Assembly: GCA_000231825.2 (NCBI GenBank)
Contig: JH720387.1
Span: 1-64,000, forward strand
Direction of reading: 5' to 3'
Source of the DNA: Tetrahymena elliotti 4EA
Taxonomy: Eukaryota; Ciliophora; Oligohymenophorea; Hymenostomatida; Tetrahymenidae
Length of the DNA stretch: 64,000 nucleotides
The notes beneath the pieces are model-generated. The model did not search any database. It saw only the letters and a list, made by a program, of their open reading frames with translations, and was not told the origin of the DNA. Position numbers and translations under genes: made by a program. Shown here in pieces: positions 1 to 12,200 of the stretch; position 1 is the stretch's first letter, and each line of letters opens with the position of its first letter.

Positions 1-607
1 AATTCTTTCATTAAATTTTGAAATAATCAAAAAATACTTAAAATTTTCTAATTAATTTTCTAAAAAATTGATTATTATTAATCATATAGTATATTAAGTT
101 AATGTTATATATTAAAAAATACCAGTTAATGTAATAAAAATAAATTTTTATAACAAGCTAAGATAATTTATGAAAGAAAATTATTTTTTTAAATATATAA
201 TATATTTGGAAAATAAAATGGAGTTAATTGAATAATTTTTGAATTTTTTTATATTAAGTAAACTGAACTGGGCTTAGATAATAATTAATTAAATTTTGAA
301 ACTTTTAAATATTGAAAATGTTGCTTTTGAAAATATTTTTTTGATCAAAGATTAGAAATAATTAAAAATTTTATGTTTTACTATTGTATATCAATTAATA
401 ATAATTAGAAACTTTATTTTTTGCAATTTTTGTTTGTTTTTTTTTATTTTTAATAATGTTATTTGTTGCATTTTTAATTTTCATTATTAAATCCAATATT
501 TTGTTTATTCAAACATTTTAAAAAATAAACCACATATTGAAATTTATAAATATTTAAAAAATTGATTAAATTTTGATAAAAAATATAAAGGAATTTAGGA
601 AAGCAAT
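1..607. other. AT-rich intergenic, nothing recognised
   Basis: I see no gene, RNA or repeat here. It is low-complexity A/T sequence running up to the start codon at 608 and presumably contains the promoter and 5' leader of the DNAAF1-type gene. No promoter motif could be assigned. Confidence 0.6.
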
Positions 608-2856
608 ATGAGAAGAAAGAAAGAGTTAGAAAGAGATGAAAAAGGATATACAATTATGTCCAAGAATAATTTAAAAATCATTTGCGAAAATGATGAGCTT
701 TATGAGTTTCCAGATTTAAATGAAAAGCTTTATTTGTAGTTTAAAGGATTTCATAATATAGAAAACCTTGATGAGTATGTGAATTTAAAGGCTATATGGT
801 TCAACAATAATGGAATTTCTAAAATAGAAAATTTAATCCATCAGACTTAATTGATTTCTCTATTTTTAAATAACAATCTTATTGCTAAGATTGAAAATAT
901 TTCTCATCTTTAAAATTTATAGACATTGAATTTGTCTCACAACAGAATTTCTAAAATTGAGAATCTTTCTGCTTTGAAAAAATTAGGTAATTTAGATCTC
1001 TCCTCTAATATTATATAGGATTACGATGGTTTAATTGGATTGCTAGAATGTCCATCTTTGACTAATGTAGATATAAGCAACAATTTAATTGAGCATGATG
1101 ATAAAATTTTGGGTAATTAGAATTTTTAATTTCAATATGTTTTAAAATTTTAATTATTTTTTAGATATATTCATTTAGATGCCTATATTAGCTTGTTTGT
1201 ATTTAAGGAACAATCCTTGTGTTAGGGAATTTAAGAATTACAGAAAGCGTTTAATAGGTTATATCTCTACTTTAAAGTATTTAGATGATAGACCAGTATT
1301 TATCAATGAAAGAAGAGTAGCAGAAGCATGGATCAAGGATGGTAGAGATGGAGAAATTAATGAAAGGAATGCTATTATTAGAGAAAGGGATGTTAGAAAT
1401 TAGAAAACATTCGAACAAACAGTAGAGATGAATGAATAAGTTAAGAAGAAAAGAAGAAATGTATTCATGAAAGCCTAGGAAGATTACAAGTAATAATTAA
1501 TTTTAGAAATATCTTTTCATTAGTTAGGAAGATGGTCTTGAATTCCATCATAGAAAAAAACTAAAGTAGTTAACAGAAATCATAAGAAAATCTTTTAAAA
1601 TTTTAATTAAAAATAGAAAAGAAGTTGAAAGAATACAAAGAGTTATACAAAAATGCAAAGATGAGAATAAACCAGATTATTATATTGAATTGTTAGAAAG
1701 AGATCTTGAAATTGAAAAGTAAAAAATTAAAGATATGGAGGAAAATCTAGATAAGATTAATGTTGCTGATAATTCTAATGCCATAAGAACTTTTTCTTAT
1801 ACTTATAATGAAGATGGAACTGTTTCAATATGGAATAAATCAGAAGAATAGGTGGCTGAAATTAAGAAATAGTTCTTTGATAATCCTGATGTACAAAGAA
1901 CAAGAACTAGAGAAGAATTAGAAGAGGAGAGGAGGTTGAAGAGAGAAGAATAACTTTAACAAGAGTAAGATGAAGAGACAAGGAAAACAGAGCTACTTAA
2001 AAAGTAAGAAGAAAAAGAAGAAGAGGAAAGAAGACAAAGAGAGTTTATAGATTATTCTAAGTAATGGAAAACATTTATGTTAGCTGATAAAGAGAAGGAG
2101 GAAAGAGAAAAAAAATAGTAAGAAGAGTATAAATAGATGTCTAATCCTCAATTCTAGACCATAAAGTAGCTAAGACAAAGATGGATTGATGGTGATTATG
2201 ATCAACTTCTTGAAACTTTGCTTCTAAGCTATGTGTTCGACTTTGAATAAGCATCTATCGAGTTTAATAAAATTGTATCAGAAGTTATGGTCCGTTTGTA
2301 AAAGCAGTTTATGCCATTTTCTTCAGATGATTTGAGATAGATATGGACTTATATTGAAGTCAATAAATTTAGAAAAAACAGATCAAATGAAGAATATCAA
2401 AAAATTTAAGAACAGCAAAAAAATCAAGAGAAAATAGAAGAGTAAAAGCAAAAGGAAAAAGAATAATAATTTTCTAACTAATAATAGAAAGATCAATAAT
2501 AATCTGGTAATTAAGAAACAGAGTCTGTGACAAAAAATATTGAATCTTCCCCTTAGAGTGATAAGAATAATAATAGCTTTAATATTATTTAATCATAGAC
2601 AAATGAAACTATCTAAAGAGAAAAAGAAGGTGGACATATTTTAAATGCTCGTAAAGAAATAGATGAGCTAAAGAAGCAAGTAATTATTACTGATTTAGAT
2701 GCTAACAATCTTTCAAATAGTTCTTGGGAAAAGATAAATAAGGATGATCAAAGCAATGAGAATTTAGATAACCAAAGCAAGCAAAAAATAGACTCAACCT
2801 CTTAGTTATTCAAGAAAATAGAAAATAATGCTTATGATTTAGATGATTTAGACTGA
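608..2856 (+). CDS. DNAAF1: Dynein axonemal assembly factor 1 (LRRC50/ODA7-like)
   Basis: Three exons, 608-1112, 1165-1489 and 1524-2856, give 720 aa under the ciliate code, ending at TGA. The N-terminal third carries SDS22-type leucine-rich repeats ([18 protein letters not shown], then LDLSSN) and the diagnostic cap of this family, with [18 protein letters not shown] followed by RPVF and an AEAW motif. The rest is a long charged, Glu/Lys/Gln-rich coiled coil with an acidic tail (DLDDLD). In other eukaryotes DNAAF1 acts in the cytoplasm to pre-assemble outer and inner dynein arms before transport to cilia, which suits a ciliate. The second intron is only 34 bp, and its exact ends are the least certain part. 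The start ATG is the first in frame and lies just before the LRRs. Function is inferred from the LRR cap, which is family-specific. Confidence 0.88.
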
Positions 2857-3065
2857 TCTTAAATCAAAATAAATTAATTGTTGTATTAAAATCATTATTA
2901 TTTGTATTGATGTATTTTTTTCTTTTTAAATCAAACTAACTAATTCACTTTTAATTTAATAATGTTAGAAAGGATACTTTGAGTTTTATTAAAAAAAATT
3001 ACATTCAAAATTTAATTAAAAAGTATTAGCGTCTCTCAAAAAAAAAAACAAAACAGAAATATTAG

Positions 3066-3557
3066 ATGTCAGTAACATTACATACTACTCACGGTGAACT
3101 TAAATTAGAAATATTTTGTGAAAAAACTCCAAATGCTGCTAAAAATTTTTTAGCTTTATGTGCAAGAGGAGACTATAATGGAACAATATTCCATAGAAAT
3201 ATTAGAGGATTTATCATTTAAGGTGGTGATCCAACTAATACAGGAAAGGGAGGTTAAAGTATTTTTGGAAAAGCATTTAAAGATGAAATATAATCAGAGA
3301 TTAAGCATGATAAAAGAGGAATGGTCAGTATGGCTAACTCAGGACCCAATACAAATTTATCATAATTTTTTATTACTTATTCTAAATAAAATCATCTCAA
3401 TGGATTATATACAACATTTGCTAAAGTTATTGATGGATGGGAGGCCTTAGATTTAATGGAAAAAGAACCTGTAGATGCAAATGATAAACCTCTTAATGAA
3501 ATAAAAATAAATAAAGTAACCATACATGCAAATCCAATTGCAGATTTTGAAGAGTGA
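3066..3557 (+). CDS. PPIL3: PPIL3-type cyclophilin (peptidyl-prolyl isomerase)
   Basis: An intronless 163-aa gene, matching the roughly 161-aa length of PPIL3. It is a complete single-domain cyclophilin: start MSVTLHTTHGELKLEIFCEK, catalytic FHR (FHRNIRGFIIQGGDP), MANSGPNTNLSQFFIT and FAKVIDGWEAL. The residue that is Trp in cyclophilin A and binds cyclosporin is His here (KQNHLNG), as in PPIL-class spliceosomal cyclophilins. The expected role is proline isomerisation in spliceosome complexes in the nucleus (family knowledge). Several Gln codons in conserved motifs are TAA or TAG, which fixes the genetic code of the window. It lies 209 bp downstream of the DNAAF1-type gene on the same strand and converges with the LRR gene. 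Confidence 0.92.
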
Positions 3558-4510
3558 TTTTTAATTTATGTTATTTTTAATATTTTTTATATTCTGTAGA
3601 GTTAGTAATAAATTCTAAAAAGAATCTAAATATGATAATCATAGTGATTATAATTAATAATTTTATTTTTTTAGCATAAATCTATTATTTCTTTCATATT
3701 AATATTTTTAGGGAGTATGTTTTACTTAAATGTTTGTAAATAATTTTTTGAAAATATTTTCATGAAAAAATTATTTATTCAACAAAATTTTTGTTTCTAT
3801 TGATTATCAAAAAATATTTCTTTTCAGATTAAGGTAATACCAATTTGTAAATTAAAAATCAGTCAATAGTAAAAAATCGAACTCATATTTTCAAACAAAA
3901 AGCTAAAAAAATTATTTTACATAATATTTGCAATATTAAGAAATATTAAGTTTTAATTGTTTAATTGATGACTTTGTCCTTCTCAATTAAAATTTTGTCT
4001 ATTATTTCATCAATATTAAATATTGATAGTAGTTAATTTGCTTAAAATTGAAATAAGGATGTTAAATACAAAAAATTGCAAAAAATAAAGTAATTTAAAA
4101 ATATTTTTAAACTTCTAAAATTATTTAAAGATTAAATAACATTTTTAATTAAATTAATTATCATGAAATATTATTAAAAATAGCAAATTATTGTCATGTA
4201 AATTATTTTTTTATATAATTATCTTTTAATATTAATATCTTTTTAGATTTATTAACTACTTTTTTAAATTAAATCATTAAACATTTGGAAAAAAAAGCAA
4301 TTTAAACATTAGATATTATTTTTGAATCAGAATAGTAAAATGAAGAAATAAAGCTGACTAAATTTAAAATAAATTAAATAGAATGAAAAATAAAATAATT
4401 ATAGCTACTTTATAAACTTTTTTACTACACACAAAAAAGACAAAAATGTTAAGAAAAAATAGCTAAACTATTTGATTTTGTTTAAATTTGAGATTGAAAA
4501 TTTGTTGATT
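3558..4510. other. AT-rich region between convergent genes
   Basis: Both flanking genes end here, one from each side. The region should hold two 3' UTRs and polyadenylation sites. No ORF, RNA gene or repeat was recognised. Confidence 0.6.
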
Positions 4511-7500
4511 TCAAGCATAATCACTCATATTTTCTAAATATTCTATGTTAAAAGATAATTTTGAAGATACCAATCTTCTATTTTTATAGAGTAATCTTAA
4601 ATATTTATTTTTTAAAGATATATTTTCTTCACTGCTTACACCAACATAACATACTCTAAGTGAATTCATTACTGAAAAGTTACTTATTATTTTACGGTAG
4701 TCTGAAAAAGATAAATTCTCTAATTTATTAAAGAGGAAACTTACTTAGACCAAATTTTTTAAATTTGCAACTTAATCAGAAAGATAAATACAATCCTAAA
4801 TGGAAACATCGTTTCCTTCCTAGATTTTTAAAGACAAGGTTTATAAATTTTACAACTATGCAATGCTTTCAGCAAAATTTCTAACAGATTTACCTATTCT
4901 ATTATAATATTCAAAATGAACTTTTAATTATTATAAATCAGTAAGTTATTTAAGGTACTAAGACAATTATATTGTTCCTTTTTCACCTATTTCTATTGAG
5001 AAGTAAATAATTAAGCTTAAAGCTTTCACTTGGGGTATAAATTTGATTGCTTCTACAGGCTTAAAAATACATTCATTTAACAAATTATTAAGGTTATTTT
5101 CTGAATCATACCCAATAGTGATTTAAAATTTCTCACTTGTATTTGGCTTTTAAAAGGTCATTTTACTGGAATATTGATCTTTAAAATAAGTTACTTTTTA
5201 ATTTAAATTAATGATTTCCATTGAATTAAATAATTTGCTAAGCTAAAGATCATAATCTTTCTCAACAGTTTAGAAAAATAAAATTAATTCAGTATTCTCT
5301 AAAGAGTTGATTTATTCAAACATTTTTGAAATATTTTCAATAACATTTGTTGAAACACCATTTTAACTGTCTAAAATTAAGGTAAAAACCTAAAGATCTT
5401 ATAGTTAATATAAATTTCTTGTTAAATTTAGAGCTCCGTCAGCTTATAAATTGTTGTTACTCTCTATCTTAATAACCAATTCTTATAAATTAGTTAAATA
5501 TTATAAACTTTCTCCAATAGCAGTTGCCCCCTATGATGATAGGAGATTGCCTTTTCCTATTTTTATATCTAAGTGATACAAATTAGGCAAATATTGTAAG
5601 CTATGGCCTATTTGCTAAGATCCTACTGAACCAATATTATTATTCTAGCCTATTTCTAATGAAAGGCTATTCAATTTCGTCATATTAGAAAGAGCTCGAG
5701 CAAGTGAAATAGCTCCTTAACCATTTATTTATCCATCTTTAATGATCAAAGATAATTTAGCTAAATTTTTTAATTTTGCAAAACTTTCTGCTAAATTAAC
5801 CATTCCTTTTGTATCGATATTATTTTTAATACCTATTTAAAATTTAAGAGATTCTAAATTCCTTAATTATTTAATTCCTTCACCAAAAATAGCTGCATGC
5901 TTAAAATTAAATTCATTATCTTATGTAAACTTAATACTCAACTCCTACAATTTATCAAATTTTATCAATCCTTTTTTAATATTTGTTACTAAGTCATTGG
6001 AAATCTCAAATTTACTTCCAAACTGAATAGAGAGTTTGTTTAAATTTATAAATCTAACTAACTACCCTAATAGATCCTTTTATTAATCAATATCATTATT
6101 TTTTTACTTATTTAAATTAATATTTAATTCAGTTAAAAATGGATTAACTGCCAAGCAATCTTAATCCTATTCTTCTTCTTCTTCTTCTTCAATTTCTACT
6201 TCCTATTATTGCTCTTCATTTGAAATCATACCTGGCATTTATTTCGACTCATTCTAACGATCTACATTTGGATAGTCACAGCATTCATCTAGCATATCTT
6301 AATTCATTAAAAGTGAAAAACTGCAGCTTGATATTGATTATAACGCATTAGATCCAAGTTTTAAATCAATTTTTTATAAATTTGTTAATTATCCAAAGTT
6401 ATATAAAATGTCATAAGAATAGCCTGGATCATCATAAACTCTAAATCTTAACACATTTAGACTTTGTATTTAGCACAAACTATTACATAGTGTTTTTATT
6501 CCTTACTCTTAAATATTATTGCTTAAATGAATCCAAATATCTAGAGACTTCAAGTTATGTAGCTAATTTAGTCCATTTCCTAGTGAAATAGCGCATTGCT
6601 AATCTATCTTTATTTCTGCACCAAAATATAGCCATAATATTTTTAATTTTTTAAGATGACTTAAAGAATTGCCTATTGCAGTAGAAAGTTTAATCTTAGC
6701 ATCTTCTGAACTTTGATGAATCCACAAAGATAATTCTTTTAAATTCTCAAAATTTTAAAAAACTTATTTTAAAATATTTTCACCTTCTTCGTCAATATTT
6801 TCTGGAAAGATATCTATGCAAAACGTTTCTAATTATTTTAAGGATTTTAATCCTTATCCTAGGCCTACAAATCCCTCAGCAGATAAATTGTTTCCCCTCA
6901 TTCTTATATTTAAACTAGTTAGCTGACTCAGGTTTTATAGAGCTTTGCCTAAAGCAATACAACTTAAACTATCTGTATCAGATTCTCCATACAGAGTTAC
7001 ATCTAAATCTTTTAAGCATTTCAAGTTTGATATTCCTTCAGATAATTCTAATAATCCCTGAGATCTTTTTAAGGAATTTTCATAGAATGATATATATAAA
7101 GCTTCTAGCTTTTAAAGTTACTTGAAACTCTAACTAAGATTTCTTATTCCAACTTATGAGATACACATTTTGGAGTCCAATGTAAAATGAAATGATTCAA
7201 GATTTTCCAGTTTAGATAATCCCTAGCCTATTGCACTAGCTCCTTCCTCTCTTATTTCTTCAGATAAATTTATTGTCAAAATTTCCAATTTAACCAATTA
7301 TTCTAGAGCTTGTCCAAGTTAAATAGCCCCATATTTTGTAATTTTATTATCTTCTATTGATATGTCTAGTTTTTTGATTTCTATACAATTTTTTATGCCA
7401 TTAAATATTGCAGAAGATCCATCTACCCCAATATAATTTTAATCCCTTATATAAAGAGTAAGGTCTTTGAGCTTAGTCAATTTACCAATAGATTCTCCTA

Positions 7501-8656
7501 ATTTTTAAGATCCATAACTTTTTATCCTATTTCCACTTCCAAAATTAAGTGCTAACCAATTTAAATTTTGTAAATTTTGAAGAGCATCAGCAAAAGATTA
7601 AGCACCTTCTTCTCCTATATTAGAATTATAGGAAAAGAATATATCTAGATATTCTAATGATTTCAGTTATTTTATGTTATTTGAGAGATAATTACATAAA
7701 ATAACTCCTGTATTGTGTTAAAACTTTACTTCTACATAAAACACTTTCAAATTCTAAAGCTATCCAACAGCATTAAAAAATTAAATTGTGCTTTCATCAT
7801 CTTTCTTCTTCAAAAATTCATTTATTTAAAGCTCCTCAAGCTATTAAAGTTCTTTAATGCTTTCTGATAACTCTGTTATTACTTCTTTTGAGAATTCATG
7901 GTTTTACTCAAAGGATATATCAAGCTTTTGTAAATTTTTCAATTACCTTAATTACTTTGAAAGCTCTAAAATACATTTTGATCTCACTAATTCACCATCA
8001 AAAATCAATTTTAAACTATTTAATTTAGTAAGACAGCCAATACTTTCACTTAAATTGATTAAACCTACTTCTTCTAATCTCCTACAATCAATTTGCAATT
8101 ATAATTTTTGAAGATTTTACAAACTTTTAATTCCTTCACTTAAATCTATTAGGCCTTCATCTGTAATACCATTCTTTTCTCTAATTCCTAGATTAAGTTA
8201 TTCTAAATTATTTAGCTATTTAAGCATATTCCCTAAGCTGTTTAGACCTTTTGTTCCTAAATAATTTTTGTTATAAATTTATATGAATAATTTAGTTAAA
8301 CCCTTTAATTCTGTTATTCCCTATATTAGAATTTCTAAACCACCCAAGCCAATAAAGCATAGGTCATCTATTGTCAATTATAATTTTTATAAATTTTATA
8401 ATTGCTTTATTATTTCACTTATTTGTTCGAATTATGAGTTTTCAAGGATTGTGTTGGAGTTAATCTTTAAACTAAGAATTGCTATCCTATTATTTTCTTA
8501 AAAGCAATTCTTGATTTTCTATAAGTATTAGCTATTCTTATCTATTATGTTATCTATGCAAACAGAGACAATTGAAGTATCAGAGAAGTTGGAAAAGGCT
8601 TCTCTAATTTATTATTCTGTAGTTTTTTAAGAAATAACTATTTCGCTTTAATTCAT
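4511..8656 (-). CDS. Large leucine-rich-repeat protein, function unknown
   Basis: One uninterrupted frame of 1382 codons (1381 aa) from ATG at 8656 to TGA at 4511. Nearly the whole protein is made of irregular ribonuclease-inhibitor-type leucine-rich repeats, for example LQNLQKLQLTIDD, LNNLEQLNLGI and GLINLSESIGCLTKLNSLKL, with recurring E(A/G)GLxxLSEGIxxLxxLxxL spacing. A short acidic hinge of about seven Glu with flanking Gln (near 6160-6210) separates two LRR blocks. I see no signal peptide, membrane segment, kinase or other catalytic domain. Such LRR arrays normally bind proteins. Ciliates have large families of these, sometimes fused to kinases, but no kinase is visible here. The + strand ORFs inside this gene are shadows. 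Confidence 0.85.
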
Positions 8657-9299
8657 ATAAAATATCCTATTATAAATGTAAAAAGTAATTTAAAATTAAT
8701 TAATCCTTATTATTATTTAATAAACTTTCTTCAATTTAAACAAAATCTGATTTTATGAAGATATTAGCAAATAAAAATTAATTAGAATATTTTCTTTTAC
8801 AAAAAACAGAATTTAACTTATTCTTACTAGATAAAATTAATAAATCAAATTTTTATCAATTATTCCTCAATTATTTTAGGCTAATATAAAATCTTAACAA
8901 AATAAACTATTCCTAGTTAGCTACATTAAAGCTAAATTGATTTAATTGATGGTAATGAATATTAAATTTCAATTGTCTTTCTTTTAAAAGCATAAATAAA
9001 AAATATGTAAATATATTACTTAGCTCATAATTTATTCATAAAAGATTTCACAAAATTATTTCAATCAATATTATTAAAAGAAATATGATTCAAGTACAAA
9101 AATAAGTTTTGATTTTGAGACAAAATTTTTTTTTTAATGATTAACTTCAATAACAAAGTTGAAGTTAATTATAATTTTATAAATGGAAACCATTAAATTA
9201 TTTAAAAATAACTCATGTCTTTCATCTTATTAAAGTTAATGATTATTTCAATAACAATCTAACAAGAACTTAACTAGTATTTTTTATTTCATTATTATA
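8657..9299. other. AT-rich upstream region with an 11-bp hairpin
   Basis: No gene seen. Presumably the promoter and leader of the LRR gene on the minus strand. The only structure noted is a perfect inverted repeat at 9140-9169 (listed separately). Confidence 0.5.
9140..9169. repeat. Perfect 11-bp inverted repeat (hairpin)
   Basis: ATTAACTTCAA at 9140-9150 is followed after 8 nt by its exact reverse complement at 9159-9169. It lies between the LRR gene and the tandem array. It could be a transcript hairpin or a remnant of a foldback element; no function can be assigned. Confidence 0.5.
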
Positions 9300-12200
9300 G
9301 CTCCTATTCTTTTTTCATTCATTTTCAAATGATCACTATAATCAGTCCTACTGTTTAAAATTATAAAAATAAATATTAAATAAAGAAATTTATAAAAGAA
9401 AGGTATAAAAATTTGAGTTAAATCTTAAAAAAGCAAATAAAAATTAATGAATAAGCTAAACAGTAATCAAAGGATAATCAAAATTAATCAGCAGCTCTTA
9501 AATTAAAGTTTTCATTTATTCAAAAATACATATTATTGAATATCTTTATATTTACCTTATTCTAAGAGTCACGGTTAAGAGATGAGAGCATTTTACTAGC
9601 TCAGTTGCTAATACTTAAGCTTCCTTTTCATTAATTTTATTGTACCTTTTAAAAAATTACAATAATAAATTTTGAATAAAGAAATATTTAAAAAAAGAAA
9701 AAAACATAGAAACTTGATAATTTTGAAAACTAAAAATAAAAATTAATTAATGAGCCAAACGTATTGAATTAAAGTAACCCAAATAAGCATATTTAACAAT
9801 GAAAATATTTTTACAAGAGATTAAGTTCCAAAGCCTAGAGATTAGAGTACTTTGCTAACTCAGATCCTAATCCTTACAAACACATTACACTAATATTATT
9901 CCAACTTTTAAAAAATTAGAAAATAAATGCTAAATAAAGAAATATTTAAAAGAATAAACAAAAAATAGATTTAAATTAAACCTAAAAAAACAAATGAAAA
10001 TTAATGATTAACTAATCAACAATCAAGTTAACCAACTCAAATTATATAAGTTAAGAGTCAAATATTTGAGATTAGAGCATTATACTAACTGAGATCCTAA
10101 TGTTTATGCTCCCACATCACCAATGTTATTTTTACTTTTAGTATTCATTTAAAGCAAAATTTTGAACAAAGAAATTTTTAAAAGAAAAAGAAAAGCTTAA
10201 AAATTAAAAAAAAAACCAGTAAAAATTTATGAATTAGTCTATCAAATATCAAAAGTAAATAACCAAAATTAATTAGCCAGTTGCTTATAAAGTTTATTTT
10301 TGCAAGAGGTAAAGAGTAACCCAACTAAATTAAATAAGTATTTTGATAATGAAAATATATTTTTACAAGAAATCTAAATTCAAAGCTTAGAGATTAGAGC
10401 ACTTTGCTAATTCAGATCCTAAACCTTATACACCCATTTCGCTAATACTGTTCTGACTTTTAAAAATTAGAAAATAAATACTTATTAAAAAAATATTTAA
10501 GAATAAAAAAATATAAATTTAAATTAAACCTAAAAAAAAAAATTAAAATTAATGAATGAGCTAAACAACAATCATGTAAACCAACTCAAATTAGTCATTA
10601 AAGTCTTTATTTATTTAAAGAATAGTTAATATTCAAATTCTGCTTTTACTTTAAGATAAGAGTCAAAGCTTTGAGACTAGAGCATTATCCTAACTGAGAT
10701 ACTAATCTTTATACTCCCACATCACCAATTTAATTTAGGCTTTTAGTATATATAGAAACATAATAAAGAAATTTTTAAAAGAATGAGAAAAGCAAAAAAA
10801 TATTAGTTGATTTGGGTGGGATCGGATAGGAGTTTATTTATTTAAAGCATATGTAATATTGAAATTCTGCTTTCACTTTAAGTTAAGAGTCAAAGCTTTG
10901 AGATTAGAGCATTATCCTAACTGACCTAAATTTTATGCTCCCACATCACCAATTTGATTTTCACTTTTAGTATATGTTAAAGCAAATTTTGAATAAAGAA
11001 ATTTTTAAAAGAATGAGAAAAGCAAAAAAATTTTAGTTGATTTGGGTGGGATAGGATAGGAGGAATCTCTAGGATAAATTATGGGATTTTTATCTTACTA
11101 TCCTTTTCAATACATTTTTCCTACACTTGAGGTCCCATTTTCCTACCCCACCCTTTGATTCTAAAAAAAATATTATAAAAATTAATGAATGAGTCTATCA
11201 AATATCAAGCAAACCAACAAAAAGTTATTAACCAGTTGCTGAAATTAAAGTCTTTATTTATTATAAAATATTTTATTAATATTGAAACTTTAATTTTACT
11301 TGAGGTAAATATTCAAATTTTAGAGATTAGAGCACTTTGCTAACTCAGATCCTAATCCTTAAGCTCCTATTTCACTAATGTTATTCTAACTTTTCAAATA
11401 AAAAAATATTTAAAATAATGAGAAAGGCATACAAATAATGAATTAAATATTATGAATGAGCAAAATAATAATAAAGTAAACTTAAAAATCATTCAGTGTT
11501 CAAATCTTTATTAATTAATATTAGAAATCTATTTTTACTCAAATACAAGACTCAGGTCTAAGAGATTAGAGAACCTTGAAAACTGGGATCCTAATTTTTA
11601 TACACCAATATCACCAATATTATTGCTGCTTTTAAAAGATTAGAAAATAAATGTTAAATAAAGAAATATTTAAAAGATTGAAAAAAATAGAAAATTTGGA
11701 CTTAAATTCAAGATAAGAATTAAAAATTATAAATATTGAAAGAAATTCAAGTAAATTAACTAACCCAAGTAGATCAGCCAATCATAAATTAAAGTCTTTA
11801 ATTATTAATTGATTTATTTATTCAAAAATACATAATTTTTTTTTGAAGCTATATATTTACCTCATAATAAGAGTTAAGTCTTAAAGACTAGAGCAATCTG
11901 ATAGCTAAGATGCTATTCCTTATTCACCCATTTCTCCAATATTATTGCAGCTTTTAAAAAATTAAAAATAAATAGACTTTATTTATTCAAAATATACTAA
12001 AACACTATTTTTACGCTAGATTAAGACTCAAAGCTTAGAGTTTAGAGCATTTTGCTAAATACGATCCTAACGCTTATGATCCCTTGTCACCAATGTGATT
12101 GTTTCTTAAAAATAATAAAAAAATATATATTTAAAAGAATGAGAAAACCTAAAAATTTGAATCAAATTTGAAATAAACCAATAAAAATTAATGAATGAGT

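Noticed and set aside
7857..8501. Two + strand ORFs of 84 and 72 aa
   Set aside because: They lie antisense within the continuous LRR gene on the minus strand and are T-rich shadows of its repeats.
10030..10590. TAAACCAACTC words resembling the Tetrahymena chromosome breakage sequence
   Set aside because: Only the first nine bases agree with the known 15-base site and the words are part of the tandem repeat unit, so no breakage site is claimed.
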